Origin: Planctomycetota bacterium
Lineage (GTDB): Bacteria; Planctomycetota; Planctomycetia; Planctomycetales; Planctomycetaceae
DNA: 64,000 nucleotides
Assembly: GCA_030836185.1 (NCBI GenBank)
Contig: JAURQH010000039.1
Span: 62,001-126,000, forward strand
Direction of reading: 5' to 3'
The notes under the pieces are model-generated. The model ran no database searches. It was not told where the DNA came from and saw only the letters and a list, made by a program, of their open reading frames with translations. How positions within the stretch are numbered: position 1 is the first letter of the stretch; each line of letters starts with the position of its first letter. The position numbers and the translations under genes are program-made. This document shows positions 1 to 9,063 of the stretch, one piece after another.

Positions 1-1151
1 TGATAAATTCGATTTTGATTGCGATCGACAATCTCCCAACCGCTGCGGATCACGTCTGGCCTCGAATTTTCCAGGCCATTATCAATCAGATAGACTCCAC
101 CACGGATGCCTTGCAAAATATTCTTGATGTGATGACTGATGGCGGCAACAGTTTCTCCCATTGCTGCCATTCTTTCAGCCTTGATCAACGCGATTTGATA
201 TCGTTGATTTTCAACCGTCAGTGCAACATGACGACCTACGGCCATTAATAAATGCAGTTGAGATTCCGTAAAATGGTGCTGATAAGAGCCATCAAGCGGT
301 TCATTCCTTTGTGTTGTATCAACATAGATCACACCTACCGGTTCATACTTCCCCTGCATAGGCACACAAATCACTTCACGAATCCCCTCGCGCAGGATGC
401 TTTGCCCGGAAGAGAATCTTTGATCCTCTTGGGCATCAGACGTTCTCACGCCCCGCTGTTCCTTCTGCACAAAATCGACAATCGTCCTGGAAACGGGAAT
501 TTTATGAGTGGTGTTCTCATCCAGTGTCACTACGGCAGAGGCTTCCATTTCTCCGGTCGTTGAATTTTTCAACAAGATGCAACCACGATCAGCACCCACG
601 ACCTGTAGCATTTCATCAAGAACGACTTGCAGTACTTGTTCCATTGAGCGAGAGGGACTGACCGTCTCTTCTGTAATTCGATAGAGAGCCTGTAAATTCG
701 CCAGCGTATTTGATTCTGAAAGATTTTCGGACAACTTCTCCGTAGAGAAGACCGACTGTGCTTCATCGAAGCTTGTCTGAGAAATAATACTCGAACGATC
801 TTGCTCAGAAGGTTCGCTGAACAAATTGATGCGATCAATGACTGCCGAAGAATGTGTCTCCTGCTGTGTGAATAAGACAGTAGTACGTCCTAATAACAGC
901 GTGTCACCATCTTGAAGGTCGTGTTGGTTGACAGTCTGCCCATTCACGATCGTCCCATTGGAACTATTCTCATCGACAATCAGATACCGACCATTCTGCT
1001 TCTTGACCGTTGCATGGAGTCTTGAGACTTCCGTATCAGCAAGACGTATATCGGAACCGATTCCACGGCCTATTCGATAAAGAGATCTGGGCAGATCAAA
1101 TCGTGTCCCCTGATCTTCACCATGTAAGATCAGAAGAGATGCAGAATTCAC
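1..1151 (-). CDS. FHA-GAF sensor histidine kinase, C-terminus cut off by the window edge
   Basis: The reading frame is open on the minus strand from an in-frame stop at 1200-1202 to the left edge, so the kinase end is missing. An N-terminal FHA domain (about residues 1-95) has the expected GRGIGSDI, SRLHA and NSSNGT blocks and should bind phosphothreonine. A GAF domain follows (about 145-310). Next comes an H-box, MGETVAAISHHIKNIL, whose first His is the likely autophosphorylation site. The ATP-binding domain would lie outside the window. I chose the GTG at 1151 because it sits just before the FHA fold. A TTG at 1163 is also in frame and neither has a clear ribosome binding site. The GNAT gene ends about 60 bases upstream on the same strand, so the two may be co-transcribed. 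There is no transmembrane segment in the visible part, so the sensor is probably cytosolic. The domain calls are firm; the signal sensed is unknown. Confidence 0.85.
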   Translation of the reverse strand, partial: MNSASLLILHGEDQGTRFDLPRSLYRIGRGIGSDIRLADTEVSRLHATVKKQNGRYLIVDENSSNGTIVNGQTVNQHDLQDGDTLLLGRTTVLFTQQETHSSAVIDRINLFSEPSEQDRSSIISQTSFDEAQSVFSTEKLSENLSESNTLANLQALYRITEETVSPSRSMEQVLQVVLDEMLQVVGADRGCILLKNSTTGEMEASAVVTLDENTTHKIPVSRTIVDFVQKEQRGVRTSDAQEDQRFSSGQSILREGIREVICVPMQGKYEPVGVIYVDTTQRNEPLDGSYQHHFTESQLHLLMAVGRHVALTVENQRYQIALIKAERMAAMGETVAAISHHIKNILQGIRGGVYLIDNGLENSRPDVIRSGWEIVDRNQNRIY

Positions 1152-1212
1152 ATGATCATTCAAACTAAATGTCGCCAGATAAAAACGATAAAAGAAGCAC
1201 TAAGCTGAATAC

Positions 1213-1929
1213 TCAGAATAAATTCGAGGGCTGCTGTGATGTTTGGGGCTCGGCATCGCGATACATCGTACGCACAATACGAAAACCGATTTTCTTATAG
1301 AGATCAATCGCATGACGGTTATCGGCTGTGACTTCCAACGACACGCGAGGGATCCCAATCTGTTGGAAGCCACGCAGACACTGTAAGACCAAAGCTCGCC
1401 CCAATCCCTGGCTTCGATGATCGGAAACAACGCCGATATTCTGAATCGCACCAACCATCGATGTATGTGCCAGCCCCTGGATTGTTCCGACATCATGAAT
1501 GATGTCATCAAAATTACGAAACGAAAGCAACCAGGTGGCTTCTGGTAAAAAACTGGATTGACGTGCGATATCATTCATCAACCGCAAACACCCCTCGCGA
1601 TCACCGAGACACGGAAAGACATTGGCATCGAGTTCATTCTGAAAACAAAGATGCTTGGTCTCCGCATGTCTTTCAAGAATTGTGGAGGCATAAGGATCCG
1701 TCGTCCATGCCGTCCAGAAATATCGCTCTGGTAAGACAGGAATTGGCAGCTCGACCTGACGGAGATTAATCTCCATGCGAAATCGTCTGAAATATGTGAC
1801 ATCCTTTAACATGGATGGCTGCCTGCGAGGAAAATACATGGTGCGAAAATTGTTGAATTGCAGATATCTGATTTTATCACCCCCTGTGTGAAGGTCAATC
1901 AGTTTGTCTGACAATATGACATAAATCAC
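1213..1929 (-). CDS. GNAT-family N-acetyltransferase
   Basis: The C-terminal half (about residues 130-225) is a GNAT fold that should transfer an acyl group from acyl-CoA to an amine. The acyl-CoA pyrophosphate loop reads VVSDHRSQGLGRAL (Arg-x-x-Gly-x-Gly/Ala pattern). It is followed by the typical LEVTADNRHAIDLYKKIGF segment of beta-5 and alpha-4. The N-terminal 100 residues are less conserved and may be a substrate-specific region. The longest start is at 1929, but Met codons at 1839 and 1812 are also possible and none has a strong ribosome binding site, so the true protein may be about 200 residues. It lies directly upstream of the FHA kinase gene on the same strand. The substrate cannot be told from the sequence. 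Confidence 0.8.
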   Translation of the reverse strand: MIYVILSDKLIDLHTGGDKIRYLQFNNFRTMYFPRRQPSMLKDVTYFRRFRMEINLRQVELPIPVLPERYFWTAWTTDPYASTILERHAETKHLCFQNELDANVFPCLGDREGCLRLMNDIARQSSFLPEATWLLSFRNFDDIIHDVGTIQGLAHTSMVGAIQNIGVVSDHRSQGLGRALVLQCLRGFQQIGIPRVSLEVTADNRHAIDLYKKIGFRIVRTMYRDAEPQTSQQPSNLF

Positions 1930-2194
1930 GACTCAATAGTGATTTATGCACATCAGGATGAAAACACCAACACAACACAACGCCCAATATCTATGCTGGC
2001 TCCGTCTTTTACGATCATTTCGCACAGTTTTGCTTCGAATAGGAAAAGCGGAAGTGAACATTGAACCCGCTGATTCTGTCATAATTCCTATGATCGAAAT
2101 CAGAAGTCCGTGCATCATAGATTCTTCTGGCGAGAAGACGTTCTGCTGGCTTGATCCTGCGAAAAGATACGATAAGATTTGAATCGATCTGATT

Positions 2195-2268
2195 GGCGGA
2201 GTAGCTCAGTTGGTTAGAGCAGCGGAATCATAATCCGCGTGTCGGGGGTTCAAGTCCCTCCTCCGCTA
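2195..2268 (+). tRNA. tRNA-Met (anticodon CAT)
   Basis: The 74-base cloverleaf folds completely. The acceptor GGCGGAG pairs with CTCCGCT through one G-U pair, the D-arm is GCTC/GAGC, the anticodon stem is GCGGA/TCCGC around loop ATCATAA, and the T-arm is GGGGG/CCCTC around TTCAAGT. CCA is not encoded. The anticodon stem lacks the three G-C pairs of an initiator, so this is elongator Met. A lysidine-modified Ile tRNA with a CAT anticodon is a less likely alternative. Confidence 0.93.
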
Positions 2269-2337
2269 CTGAATTGATTCTTGATGGTTAGCCCGCAAGC
2301 CGCAACTTTGATAGAATCGTATTCGAGTTTGTAGATC

Positions 2338-2411
2338 GGGCGTATAGCTCAGTTGGTTAGAGTGCGTCGTTGACATCGACGAGGTCACAGGTTCGAATCC
2401 TGTTACGCCCA
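2338..2411 (+). tRNA. tRNA-Val (anticodon GAC)
   Basis: Complete cloverleaf with acceptor GGGCGTA/TACGCCC, D-arm GCTC/GAGT, anticodon stem CGTCG/CGACG with loop TTGACAT, and T-arm ACAGG/CCTGT around TTCGAAT. CCA is not encoded. It lies 69 bases after the tRNA-Met gene on the same strand, and a terminator hairpin follows within 6 bases, so the two tRNAs probably form one transcript. Confidence 0.95.
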
Positions 2412-2416
2412 TTCCG

Positions 2417-2447
2417 AGCCCCTTCAATTTGCGAAGGGGCTTTTTTT
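2417..2447 (+). terminator. Rho-independent terminator of the tRNA pair
   Basis: A 9-bp stem AGCCCCTTC / GAAGGGGCT with a 7-base loop is followed directly by seven T residues. It sits just after tRNA-Val and should end the tRNA transcript. Confidence 0.92.
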
Positions 2448-2474
2448 ATTGCGCACATTTTGTAGCCGAGCGCA

Positions 2475-2509
2475 CAAAAAAACCGGACTGATCTTGCGAT
2501 CAATCCGGT
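2475..2509 (-). terminator. Rho-independent terminator of the barrel-protein gene
   Basis: Read on the minus strand, the stem ACCGGATTGATC / GATCAGTCCGGT with loop GCAA is followed by a run of seven T residues. It lies about 40 bases after the stop of the outer-membrane protein gene and faces the tRNA terminator. Confidence 0.9.
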
Positions 2510-2546
2510 CTGTTTCCTGACATAGGTCTCAGCTACAGGATGACAC

Positions 2547-3830
2547 TCAGAACGTGATGATCACGTCGGTACCGAATGTCGTGTAGTTGATCTGAGCTTC
2601 ACCATCGACGAAGTCTCCACCAGTTGACCAGTCGTGGCGAACTTCAGGTCGAATGATCAGCCAGTCACCTGATGTTTCACCACAGCAATCAGTGGAAAGC
2701 AATGGTTTGATGTTCAGACCAGCAGTCACTTCACAGATTCCAACACTTTGGCTGTTGTCGAGCATTCCAGTTGTGTTGGAGTTGAAGTTGTTCGTCTTCC
2801 ACCATTCTCCACGAAGACCAGCAGACAGTTTGTTGTTGATCGTGTAGAAGAGGTACTGGTTGATGGCCAATTGATGATCACCACCAGAGTTGGTGTTGAC
2901 GGTATCCATTTGGAACACGTAGTTCAGGTCGTCTGTCAGGACAACGTCTAAGACGAGACTTGAAGACCAGCCTTCTCCACGCCATCCAAGATCACCGGCT
3001 GTGATGATGGTCGTTGCAGTGACATTGTCACCCAAACCAACGCTAGCACCACCGAGGAAACTGCTTCCGCCATCGAAACGGTCGAAGCCTGTGTCCCAAC
3101 CAGCAGTCCAACCACCATAAACCTCAACATTGTCGCTGGCAGAATAAGTTGCCAATGCACCAGAGTGAGTGAACGGCTCGTTATTGAACATGGTGTAAGC
3201 GTGACTGTAGAAGAAGTTATCCGGGGCGGTCACAACTTCGTAGCCAACCAATGTGTAGAAATGACCGAACTTCACGTTCCAGTCGCCATTGGCCACTTCA
3301 CCGTACAACTGAGGAATGGCAAAGCCGTAAAGGCCTTTGTTAAAATTCCCTTGATTATCAAAACTGTTTGATGCACCAAAGGCGTTGGTGTCATCAGCAT
3401 CAAGACCGTACATGGCATCAACGCGGAAACCGAAATCAGTTCCACATGATCCATCAGCAACCTTTTCGGCGTATAACCAAGCTTGGTTCAAGCCATGACG
3501 TTGATCTGATCCACCGAATTGTTTGTCGTTGAAGTTGAGATCGAAACGACGTTCAGAATCGCCTTGGTAACCGTACTGCAACCATCCACCGAAGTCGATT
3601 CCAGAATCGCCGCCACCGAGAAGGCTTCCACATCCTGTAGATGTGCAAGTATCTCCACAGGTGTCACCGCAAGCATCGCCGCATCCGTTGCCGAACACGC
3701 TGTCAACGCTTAAAGTTTCGAACAGATCGAGTTCGACAGCAGATGCCTGCCCCGTTCCCGCTGTCAGCATCCCGGCAGCTGCGACGCAGCCAAGAAGCCA
3801 TTGTTTTTTAAACAAGTTTGTCAAAATCAT
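2547..3830 (-). CDS. Planctomycete outer-membrane beta-barrel (porin-like, BBP2-type) protein with Cys-rich N-terminus
   Basis: A 427-residue secreted protein with a signal peptide (about residues 1-31, ending ...GQASA). A short Cys-rich segment follows (about 47-70) with the repeated unit GCGDACGDTCGDTC. The remainder is a chain of amphipathic strands rich in Gly, Asn, Asp and aromatic residues that ends in a Phe, as expected for an outer-membrane barrel. Members of this family occur in many copies in planctomycetes and are thought to be porins; this comes from family knowledge, not from the sequence. The start is supported by an AGGAGGA ribosome binding site 8 bases upstream, and a strong terminator follows the gene. 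The gene stands alone, which together with the strong signals suggests high expression. The function of the Cys cluster is unknown. Confidence 0.8.
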   Translation of the reverse strand: MILTNLFKKQWLLGCVAAAGMLTAGTGQASAVELDLFETLSVDSVFGNGCGDACGDTCGDTCTSTGCGSLLGGGDSGIDFGGWLQYGYQGDSERRFDLNFNDKQFGGSDQRHGLNQAWLYAEKVADGSCGTDFGFRVDAMYGLDADDTNAFGASNSFDNQGNFNKGLYGFAIPQLYGEVANGDWNVKFGHFYTLVGYEVVTAPDNFFYSHAYTMFNNEPFTHSGALATYSASDNVEVYGGWTAGWDTGFDRFDGGSSFLGGASVGLGDNVTATTIITAGDLGWRGEGWSSSLVLDVVLTDDLNYVFQMDTVNTNSGGDHQLAINQYLFYTINNKLSAGLRGEWWKTNNFNSNTTGMLDNSQSVGICEVTAGLNIKPLLSTDCCGETSGDWLIIRPEVRHDWSTGGDFVDGEAQINYTTFGTDVIITF

Positions 3831-4226
3831 CCTGTATTTCCTCCTGAATTTGTAGGTTTTGATCCGTCCCTTGAAGTCCTCAGGTCTTGTGCATCGTTCT
3901 CCTTTGCATCGCTGCTCAGGAAGATACTCACCCTGTCAGGAAATCCTCTATTTCAAATTGAAGTAGAAAGAAAGAACGCGAGCGCACATGTTAGGACTCT
4001 CAATCACTATCGGAACCAAATTCAATCACCCACACCTAATTGAGAAGAGGCCCTAAAGCAGAAACAATCGGCACAGTAGGACCTATCTTTCCCAGCACAC
4101 GAGATTCTTGGGATGCTAACCTTATCGACAGAAGTAGGGCCGTAAATGAGACATAACACTGTATTCACAGCGTTTTGAGCAGTTTATCGAGACATGAAGC
4201 AGTGACATGAGATGCGGAAGTCTATG
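3831..4226. other. Intergenic region upstream of the barrel protein and downstream of thrS
   Basis: This 396-base stretch holds the ribosome binding site and presumably the promoter of the barrel-protein gene. I see no convincing coding frame, RNA gene or strong hairpin in it, and no clear terminator for thrS. Confidence 0.5.
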
Positions 4227-6425
4227 TTAGTACTCATTTTCGACGGCAGATTCTGACTCGATTCCCGAGAAATCAGTTTCAAAACTTTGTCGAATAATTT
4301 TCTCTTCCACTTCGCTTTTTAGTTTCGAAAGTGCCTCTTCCACGGGCATCACACCTAAATCGCCATCAATACGGTCTCTCAAAGCGACCGCATCGGCTTC
4401 TTCTTCTTTGGCGCCCACGACGACCATGTAAGGAATCAAATCTAATTGAGCCTGTCGAATTTTGGCGTTGACCTTGGCACTGTGCTGATCAACAGACACC
4501 CGAAATCCCGCAGAACGGAAGCGAGATTCTGTCTTCTTCGCATACTCCAAATGCTTATCACTGAGTGGAAGGATGCGGACTTGTTCGGGAGCCAACCATA
4601 GTGGAAACGCTCCCGCAAAGTGCTCAATCAGCATCCCCACGAAACGTTCCATCGATCCGAAGGGAGCACGATGAATCATGACGGGGCGATGAGCTTTATT
4701 GTCGCTACCAATATATTCCAGTTCGAACCGTTCCGGCAAAGTGTAATCTAACTGGACGGTCCCCAATTGCCATTCACGACCAAGACAATCTCTCACCATA
4801 AAATCAGCTTTGGGGCCGTAGAACGCAGCTTCACCCGGTTCTTCGACAAAACTGAACCCAGCCTCAGTCAAGACATGCCTGAGATTCTCTTCAGCGCGAT
4901 TCCAATTCTCTTCCGATCCGACATATTTGTCACTGTCAGGATCTCGTAATGAAAGGACCACTCGATAATCTTCCAAGCCCACACTCTTGAGAACAAACTG
5001 GACCAATTCAAGAGTGGAACGAAACTCTTCTTCGACTTGATCAGAGGTGCAGAAGATGTGTGCATCATCTTGAGTCAGACCACGAACACGCAGCATTCCA
5101 TTCAGTTCACCAGATTGTTCGTGACGATAGACTGTTCCAAATTCGGCCAAACGGACTGGCAAATCTCGATAACTGCGAGGCTGTGCTTTGTAGATTTGCA
5201 CGTGATGTGGGCAGTTCATCGGTTTGAGAAGATAGCGTTCTTGCTGATCCTGCCATTTTTTCAGAACCTGTAACTTTTCCGCAGAAGTGCCTGATGTTGG
5301 ATACTCCTCCAGTTCAACAGCCATGACTCCAGCCGCTTCCAGAAGTTTTTGTTCTTCCTCTGCGGTTGGCTCGGCATACTCTTCATCATCGGGATCCAAC
5401 TTGCGGATCCAGAAGTCGATCAATTGACCGCCATCATGTCCAAAAATGGGTGTGAATTGGGAATCACGGTAATACGGAAAGTGCCCACTCATCTCGTAAA
5501 GCTTCGCACGTCCGATATGCGGAGAATAAACGGGTTCATACCCCCGACTGAGGAGTTCTCGTTTGATAAAGTCTTCTAGTAAAGAACGGACAATGGCTCC
5601 CTTCGGCTGCCACAGGCAAAGTCCTTGCCCAACTTCGTTGGAGATTGTGAACAATCCCAATTTCTTTCCCAGGACTCGGTGATCGCGTCGCTTGGCTTCT
5701 TCAATTTGATTCAGATAGGCTTTCAGATCTTTCTTGCTGAACCAGGCAGTTCCGTACAGACGCTGCAAACTGCGATTATGGGCGTCACCCTTCCAGTATG
5801 ATCCAGCGACAGAAAGTAATTTGAAGGCTTTGATCTTGCCAGCATCAGGAATATGCGGACCTCGGCAGAGATCAACGAACTCTCCCTGTCGATAAAAACT
5901 GAGGGAATTGTGATCTGAAAGTCCGGTATCGATATGCTCGACCTTAAGACTTTGATCCATTCCATCGCAAAATTTGAGGGCTTCTTCTCGATCGAGCGAG
6001 AACCGTTCAAAAGGCTCTTTCGATTTGATGATCGACTTCATTTCCGATTCGATTCGTGCAAAGTCATCTTCGCTGAGATGGTGATCTAAATCGAAATCAT
6101 AGTAGAAGCCCTGCCCCAATGTCGGACCGAAGGCCAGATTGACTCCCGGAAACAGTTTCATCACCGCACGGGCCATGATATGAGCACATGAATGACGTAA
6201 GACTCCCAACGCTTCCGCATCTCGTTCGGTTAGAAGCCGCAAGGGAATGGGCCGTGCTTCAGTCACTTCGTCCATGGGGCGCATCGCATCGACAATGGTG
6301 CCGTCAATTTCGGCAGCGACAGTGGCATCAGCTAATCGTGAGCCAATACTCGCAGCAACATCCAAGGCAGAAGAATCATCGGGATACTCTTTTTCAGTTC
6401 CGTCCGGCAGCTTTACGGTAATCAT
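4227..6425 (-). CDS. thrS: Threonyl-tRNA synthetase with a central insertion
   Basis: Class II synthetase that charges tRNA-Thr in the cytosol. Domains in order: TGS (about residues 1-62), editing domain (about 65-240, with [11 protein letters not shown] and the LCRGPHIPD block), catalytic core (about 255-620) and anticodon-binding domain (about 630-715, [18 protein letters not shown]). The core keeps the zinc Cys405 in KPMNCPHH and the class II blocks [18 protein letters not shown] and [13 protein letters not shown]. At 732 residues it is about 90 longer than usual. Most of the excess is an acidic insertion at about 328-396, between YRDSQF and [11 protein letters not shown], a place where most ThrRS have only a few residues. 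The gene stands alone on the minus strand. Identification is certain. Confidence 0.97.
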   Translation of the reverse strand: MITVKLPDGTEKEYPDDSSALDVAASIGSRLADATVAAEIDGTIVDAMRPMDEVTEARPIPLRLLTERDAEALGVLRHSCAHIMARAVMKLFPGVNLAFGPTLGQGFYYDFDLDHHLSEDDFARIESEMKSIIKSKEPFERFSLDREEALKFCDGMDQSLKVEHIDTGLSDHNSLSFYRQGEFVDLCRGPHIPDAGKIKAFKLLSVAGSYWKGDAHNRSLQRLYGTAWFSKKDLKAYLNQIEEAKRRDHRVLGKKLGLFTISNEVGQGLCLWQPKGAIVRSLLEDFIKRELLSRGYEPVYSPHIGRAKLYEMSGHFPYYRDSQFTPIFGHDGGQLIDFWIRKLDPDDEEYAEPTAEEEQKLLEAAGVMAVELEEYPTSGTSAEKLQVLKKWQDQQERYLLKPMNCPHHVQIYKAQPRSYRDLPVRLAEFGTVYRHEQSGELNGMLRVRGLTQDDAHIFCTSDQVEEEFRSTLELVQFVLKSVGLEDYRVVLSLRDPDSDKYVGSEENWNRAEENLRHVLTEAGFSFVEEPGEAAFYGPKADFMVRDCLGREWQLGTVQLDYTLPERFELEYIGSDNKAHRPVMIHRAPFGSMERFVGMLIEHFAGAFPLWLAPEQVRILPLSDKHLEYAKKTESRFRSAGFRVSVDQHSAKVNAKIRQAQLDLIPYMVVVGAKEEEADAVALRDRIDGDLGVMPVEEALSKLKSEVEEKIIRQSFETDFSGIESESAVENEY

Positions 6426-6677
6426 GTTTTTCTCAGAGAGATGAGGAAGACCGGCCGAGCCGCCGATACAAAGGGCGCCACTCTGTTAAGCACGATCAAT
6501 TTACCACAAAATGTTATATCTGAGAGACATGAATCGAGTCAACCATCCCACAGAGATTCATTCATTCTCAACGATATGAATGAAATCCTCAGGTCATCAA
6601 GGGTATCTTCGCGGACACCAACACGATAAGTTGTCAAATGATTCAGTCAATCGCGGGATAACTGCTGGGAATAAGAC

Positions 6678-7439
6678 ATGAAAATTCTGCTCACCAACGA
6701 CGATGGCATCAACTCTCCCGGTTTACAGGCCTTATACGATCAATTGCAGCGCCTGGGGCAGGTTCAGCTCGTCGCCCCGGCTGTCGAACAAAGTGGGGTA
6801 GGGCTGTCAATCACGTATCTCCACCCATTGCAAGTCCGCGAGGAAAGACGACACGACGAGCATTACGGCTGGGCCGTACACGGTAGCCCCGCTGATTGCG
6901 TCAAAATGGGAGTCTTGGAATATTGTGAAGAGCGACCTGATCTGGTCGTGAGTGGTATCAACTCTGGCTCCAATGTGGGAATCAATGTCCTCTACTCGGG
7001 GACTGTCGCCGGTGCGATTGAGGGATCGTTTTTTGGCATTACCTCTGTCGCTGTTTCCAAAGCGATTGATTCACAACCCGATTATGACAAAACGGCTCGT
7101 TCAGCCGTCGATGTGATTGCCCAGGTTCTCGATCAAGAACCACCCCAAGGCTCTCTCTGGAACCTGAATTTTCCTGATGAATCATTCGGTCATCCGAAAG
7201 GACTCAAAGTTTGCAAGCTGGGAGTGAGAAGATTCAAAGAAGAGTTGGAAAAACGTATCGATCCACGAGGACGGCCCTACTATTGGAGCGGCATCGATTA
7301 CCTCGTCAATAAAGAGATGGAGCCCGGCACTGACATTCGCGAAGTGGCCGACGGATTTGTCACGCTGACCCCCATGCATTTCGATTTGACCAACCATCCC
7401 GGTGTCGAAAAATATACTGAGGTCGACTGGGCACTTTGA
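6678..7439 (+). CDS. surE: 5'/3'-nucleotidase SurE (survival protein)
   Basis: SurE removes phosphate from nucleoside monophosphates in the cytosol. The start MKILLTNDDGINSPG carries the metal-binding Asp pair (residues 8 and 9). It is followed by the conserved VAPAVEQSGVG, HGSPADCVKMG and SGINSGSNVGINVLYSGTVA blocks. At 253 residues the length is normal for the family. The gene starts about 250 bases after the divergent thrS and is followed by a sulfatase on the same strand with a 147-base gap, so the two need not be co-transcribed. Confidence 0.96.
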   Translation: MKILLTNDDGINSPGLQALYDQLQRLGQVQLVAPAVEQSGVGLSITYLHPLQVREERRHDEHYGWAVHGSPADCVKMGVLEYCEERPDLVVSGINSGSNVGINVLYSGTVAGAIEGSFFGITSVAVSKAIDSQPDYDKTARSAVDVIAQVLDQEPPQGSLWNLNFPDESFGHPKGLKVCKLGVRRFKEELEKRIDPRGRPYYWSGIDYLVNKEMEPGTDIREVADGFVTLTPMHFDLTNHPGVEKYTEVDWAL

Positions 7440-7586
7440 ACGGCTGGTCATTCAAGTTCGTTCTATTCTCCAGAGTTCGTGGCTTCTCGCAATCAGCCTG
7501 ATGCTTCAAGAGATTTTGAATTCGCTGCTTGAGGTGACAATGTCGGCGTGACACAATGATTAGGTCACACCCAACAGGAGTCATCC

Positions 7587-9008
7587 ATGTCCGGCTTGCG
7601 TTTTTTGCTCATCTGCCTTTTTTCGCTGCTCGCATCGCATCTTCAACTCGCAAACATCGAGGCGGTCGATCGCCCGAATGTTCTGTTCATTGCCGTAGAT
7701 GATTTGAATGACTGGATCGGCTGTCTTGGCGGACATCCACAATGCAAGACACCCAACATTGATGCCCTCGCGGCCAGAGGCGTCATCTTCACGAAAGCTT
7801 ATTGTGCTGCTCCCGCGTGCAATCCTTCTCGCGCGGCCCTCCTCTCGGGCAAACGACCATCGACATCTGGCGTCTATGTCAACCCGCAACCCTGGCGTGA
7901 ATCGATGCCGGATGTAATAACGCTCCCCCAACATTTTCAGTCGGAATACAAAGTGCATGGCGGCGGAAAAATTTATCACGGTGCCTTCAAAGATCCTCAA
8001 TCTTGGCATCACTACGAGAATCGTCCCGGTGACCCCAAACCTTCGAAAGAGGTCCAAGAAGATCCGCACAGCAAAGCGGGCGGCATTGTGTTTGGGCATC
8101 TGGACGTAGACGACTCGGAAATGGGAGATTACGTCATCGCGGACTGGGCTGGCGGCTTTTTGCACAAGAAGCACGAGAAACCATTTTTCCTTGCCTGCGG
8201 TTTTTATCGACCACACATGCCATGGCAAGTCCCGCGAAAATATTACGACATGTACCCTTTAAATGAGATTGTCTTACCAAAGGTTCCCGAAAACGACCTT
8301 GATGATATCCCCGCAGCCGGCGTTAAAATGGCCAAGCCGAAGGGCGATCATGCAACCATCAATAAGACTGATAATTGGCGTCATGCAGTCCAGGCGTATC
8401 TTGCCAGCATTACTTTCGTTGATGGCCAGGTTGGGCGGTTGATCAAGTTTCTGGATGAGAGCCAGCACGCTGACAATACCATCATTGTGCTATGGGGAGA
8501 TCACGGTTGGCATCTTGGTGAGAAAGAGCACTGGCGAAAATTTGCTCTTTGGGAAGAAGCAACACGAGCCCCGTTAATCATGGTTGCACCCGGCGTCACA
8601 AAACCCAACTCTCGCTGTGAACGGACAGTCGATTTTATGAATATCTATCCGACACTAAGCAGCCTTTGTGATTTGCCGCGACCTGGTCACGTCGAAGGCT
8701 TCGATATGACAGCACTACTCAAAAACCCGAACGCAGAATGGTCTCATTCTGCCATTACGACACATGGTCGGAAAAATCATGCGGTCAGAACAGAACAGTA
8801 TCGCTATATTCAGTATGCAGACGGTTCACAGGAACTGTATGATCATAATAACGATCCCAATGAATGGATGAACTTGGCAGCGAAACCCGCGATGCAACCA
8901 ATCATCTCCCGCCTCCAAAGCCACCTCAAGCCGCTCAAAGATGTCCCAGATGGTCCTTACGTGAAAGATTTGAAAAAGTCGAAATCGAAAACAAAATCTG
9001 GAAAATAG
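7587..9008 (+). CDS. Secreted Cys-type sulfatase (iduronate-2-sulfatase-like)
   Basis: A hydrolase of sulfate esters, probably acting on a sulfated polysaccharide outside the cytoplasm. A signal peptide (about residues 1-27) precedes the NVLFIAVDD metal-binding strand with Asp38 and Asp39. The signature CNPSRAALLSGKRPS places the formylglycine-forming Cys at residue 78 and follows the C-x-P-S-R rule, so it depends on an anaerobic or aerobic maturase not seen here. WGDHGWHLGEKEHWRK supplies the late metal and substrate residues. Length (473) and motif order match the iduronate-2-sulfatase-like branch that is abundant in planctomycetes. A good ribosome binding site (AGGAG) precedes the ATG. The next gene, a secreted dehydrogenase/cytochrome, follows after 55 bases and may be co-transcribed. 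The exact substrate is unknown. Confidence 0.93.
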   Translation: MSGLRFLLICLFSLLASHLQLANIEAVDRPNVLFIAVDDLNDWIGCLGGHPQCKTPNIDALAARGVIFTKAYCAAPACNPSRAALLSGKRPSTSGVYVNPQPWRESMPDVITLPQHFQSEYKVHGGGKIYHGAFKDPQSWHHYENRPGDPKPSKEVQEDPHSKAGGIVFGHLDVDDSEMGDYVIADWAGGFLHKKHEKPFFLACGFYRPHMPWQVPRKYYDMYPLNEIVLPKVPENDLDDIPAAGVKMAKPKGDHATINKTDNWRHAVQAYLASITFVDGQVGRLIKFLDESQHADNTIIVLWGDHGWHLGEKEHWRKFALWEEATRAPLIMVAPGVTKPNSRCERTVDFMNIYPTLSSLCDLPRPGHVEGFDMTALLKNPNAEWSHSAITTHGRKNHAVRTEQYRYIQYADGSQELYDHNNDPNEWMNLAAKPAMQPIISRLQSHLKPLKDVPDGPYVKDLKKSKSKTKSGK

Positions 9009-9063
9009 TTCGAGTTTGGCAAGTGCTCTACTTATCGGTCTCTGAAAATAGAGGAAGCCCACC

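Noticed and set aside
569-838. An 89-codon frame on the minus strand starting MIASICSANLL
   Set aside because: It lies within the FHA-GAF-kinase frame, which has clear domain matches.
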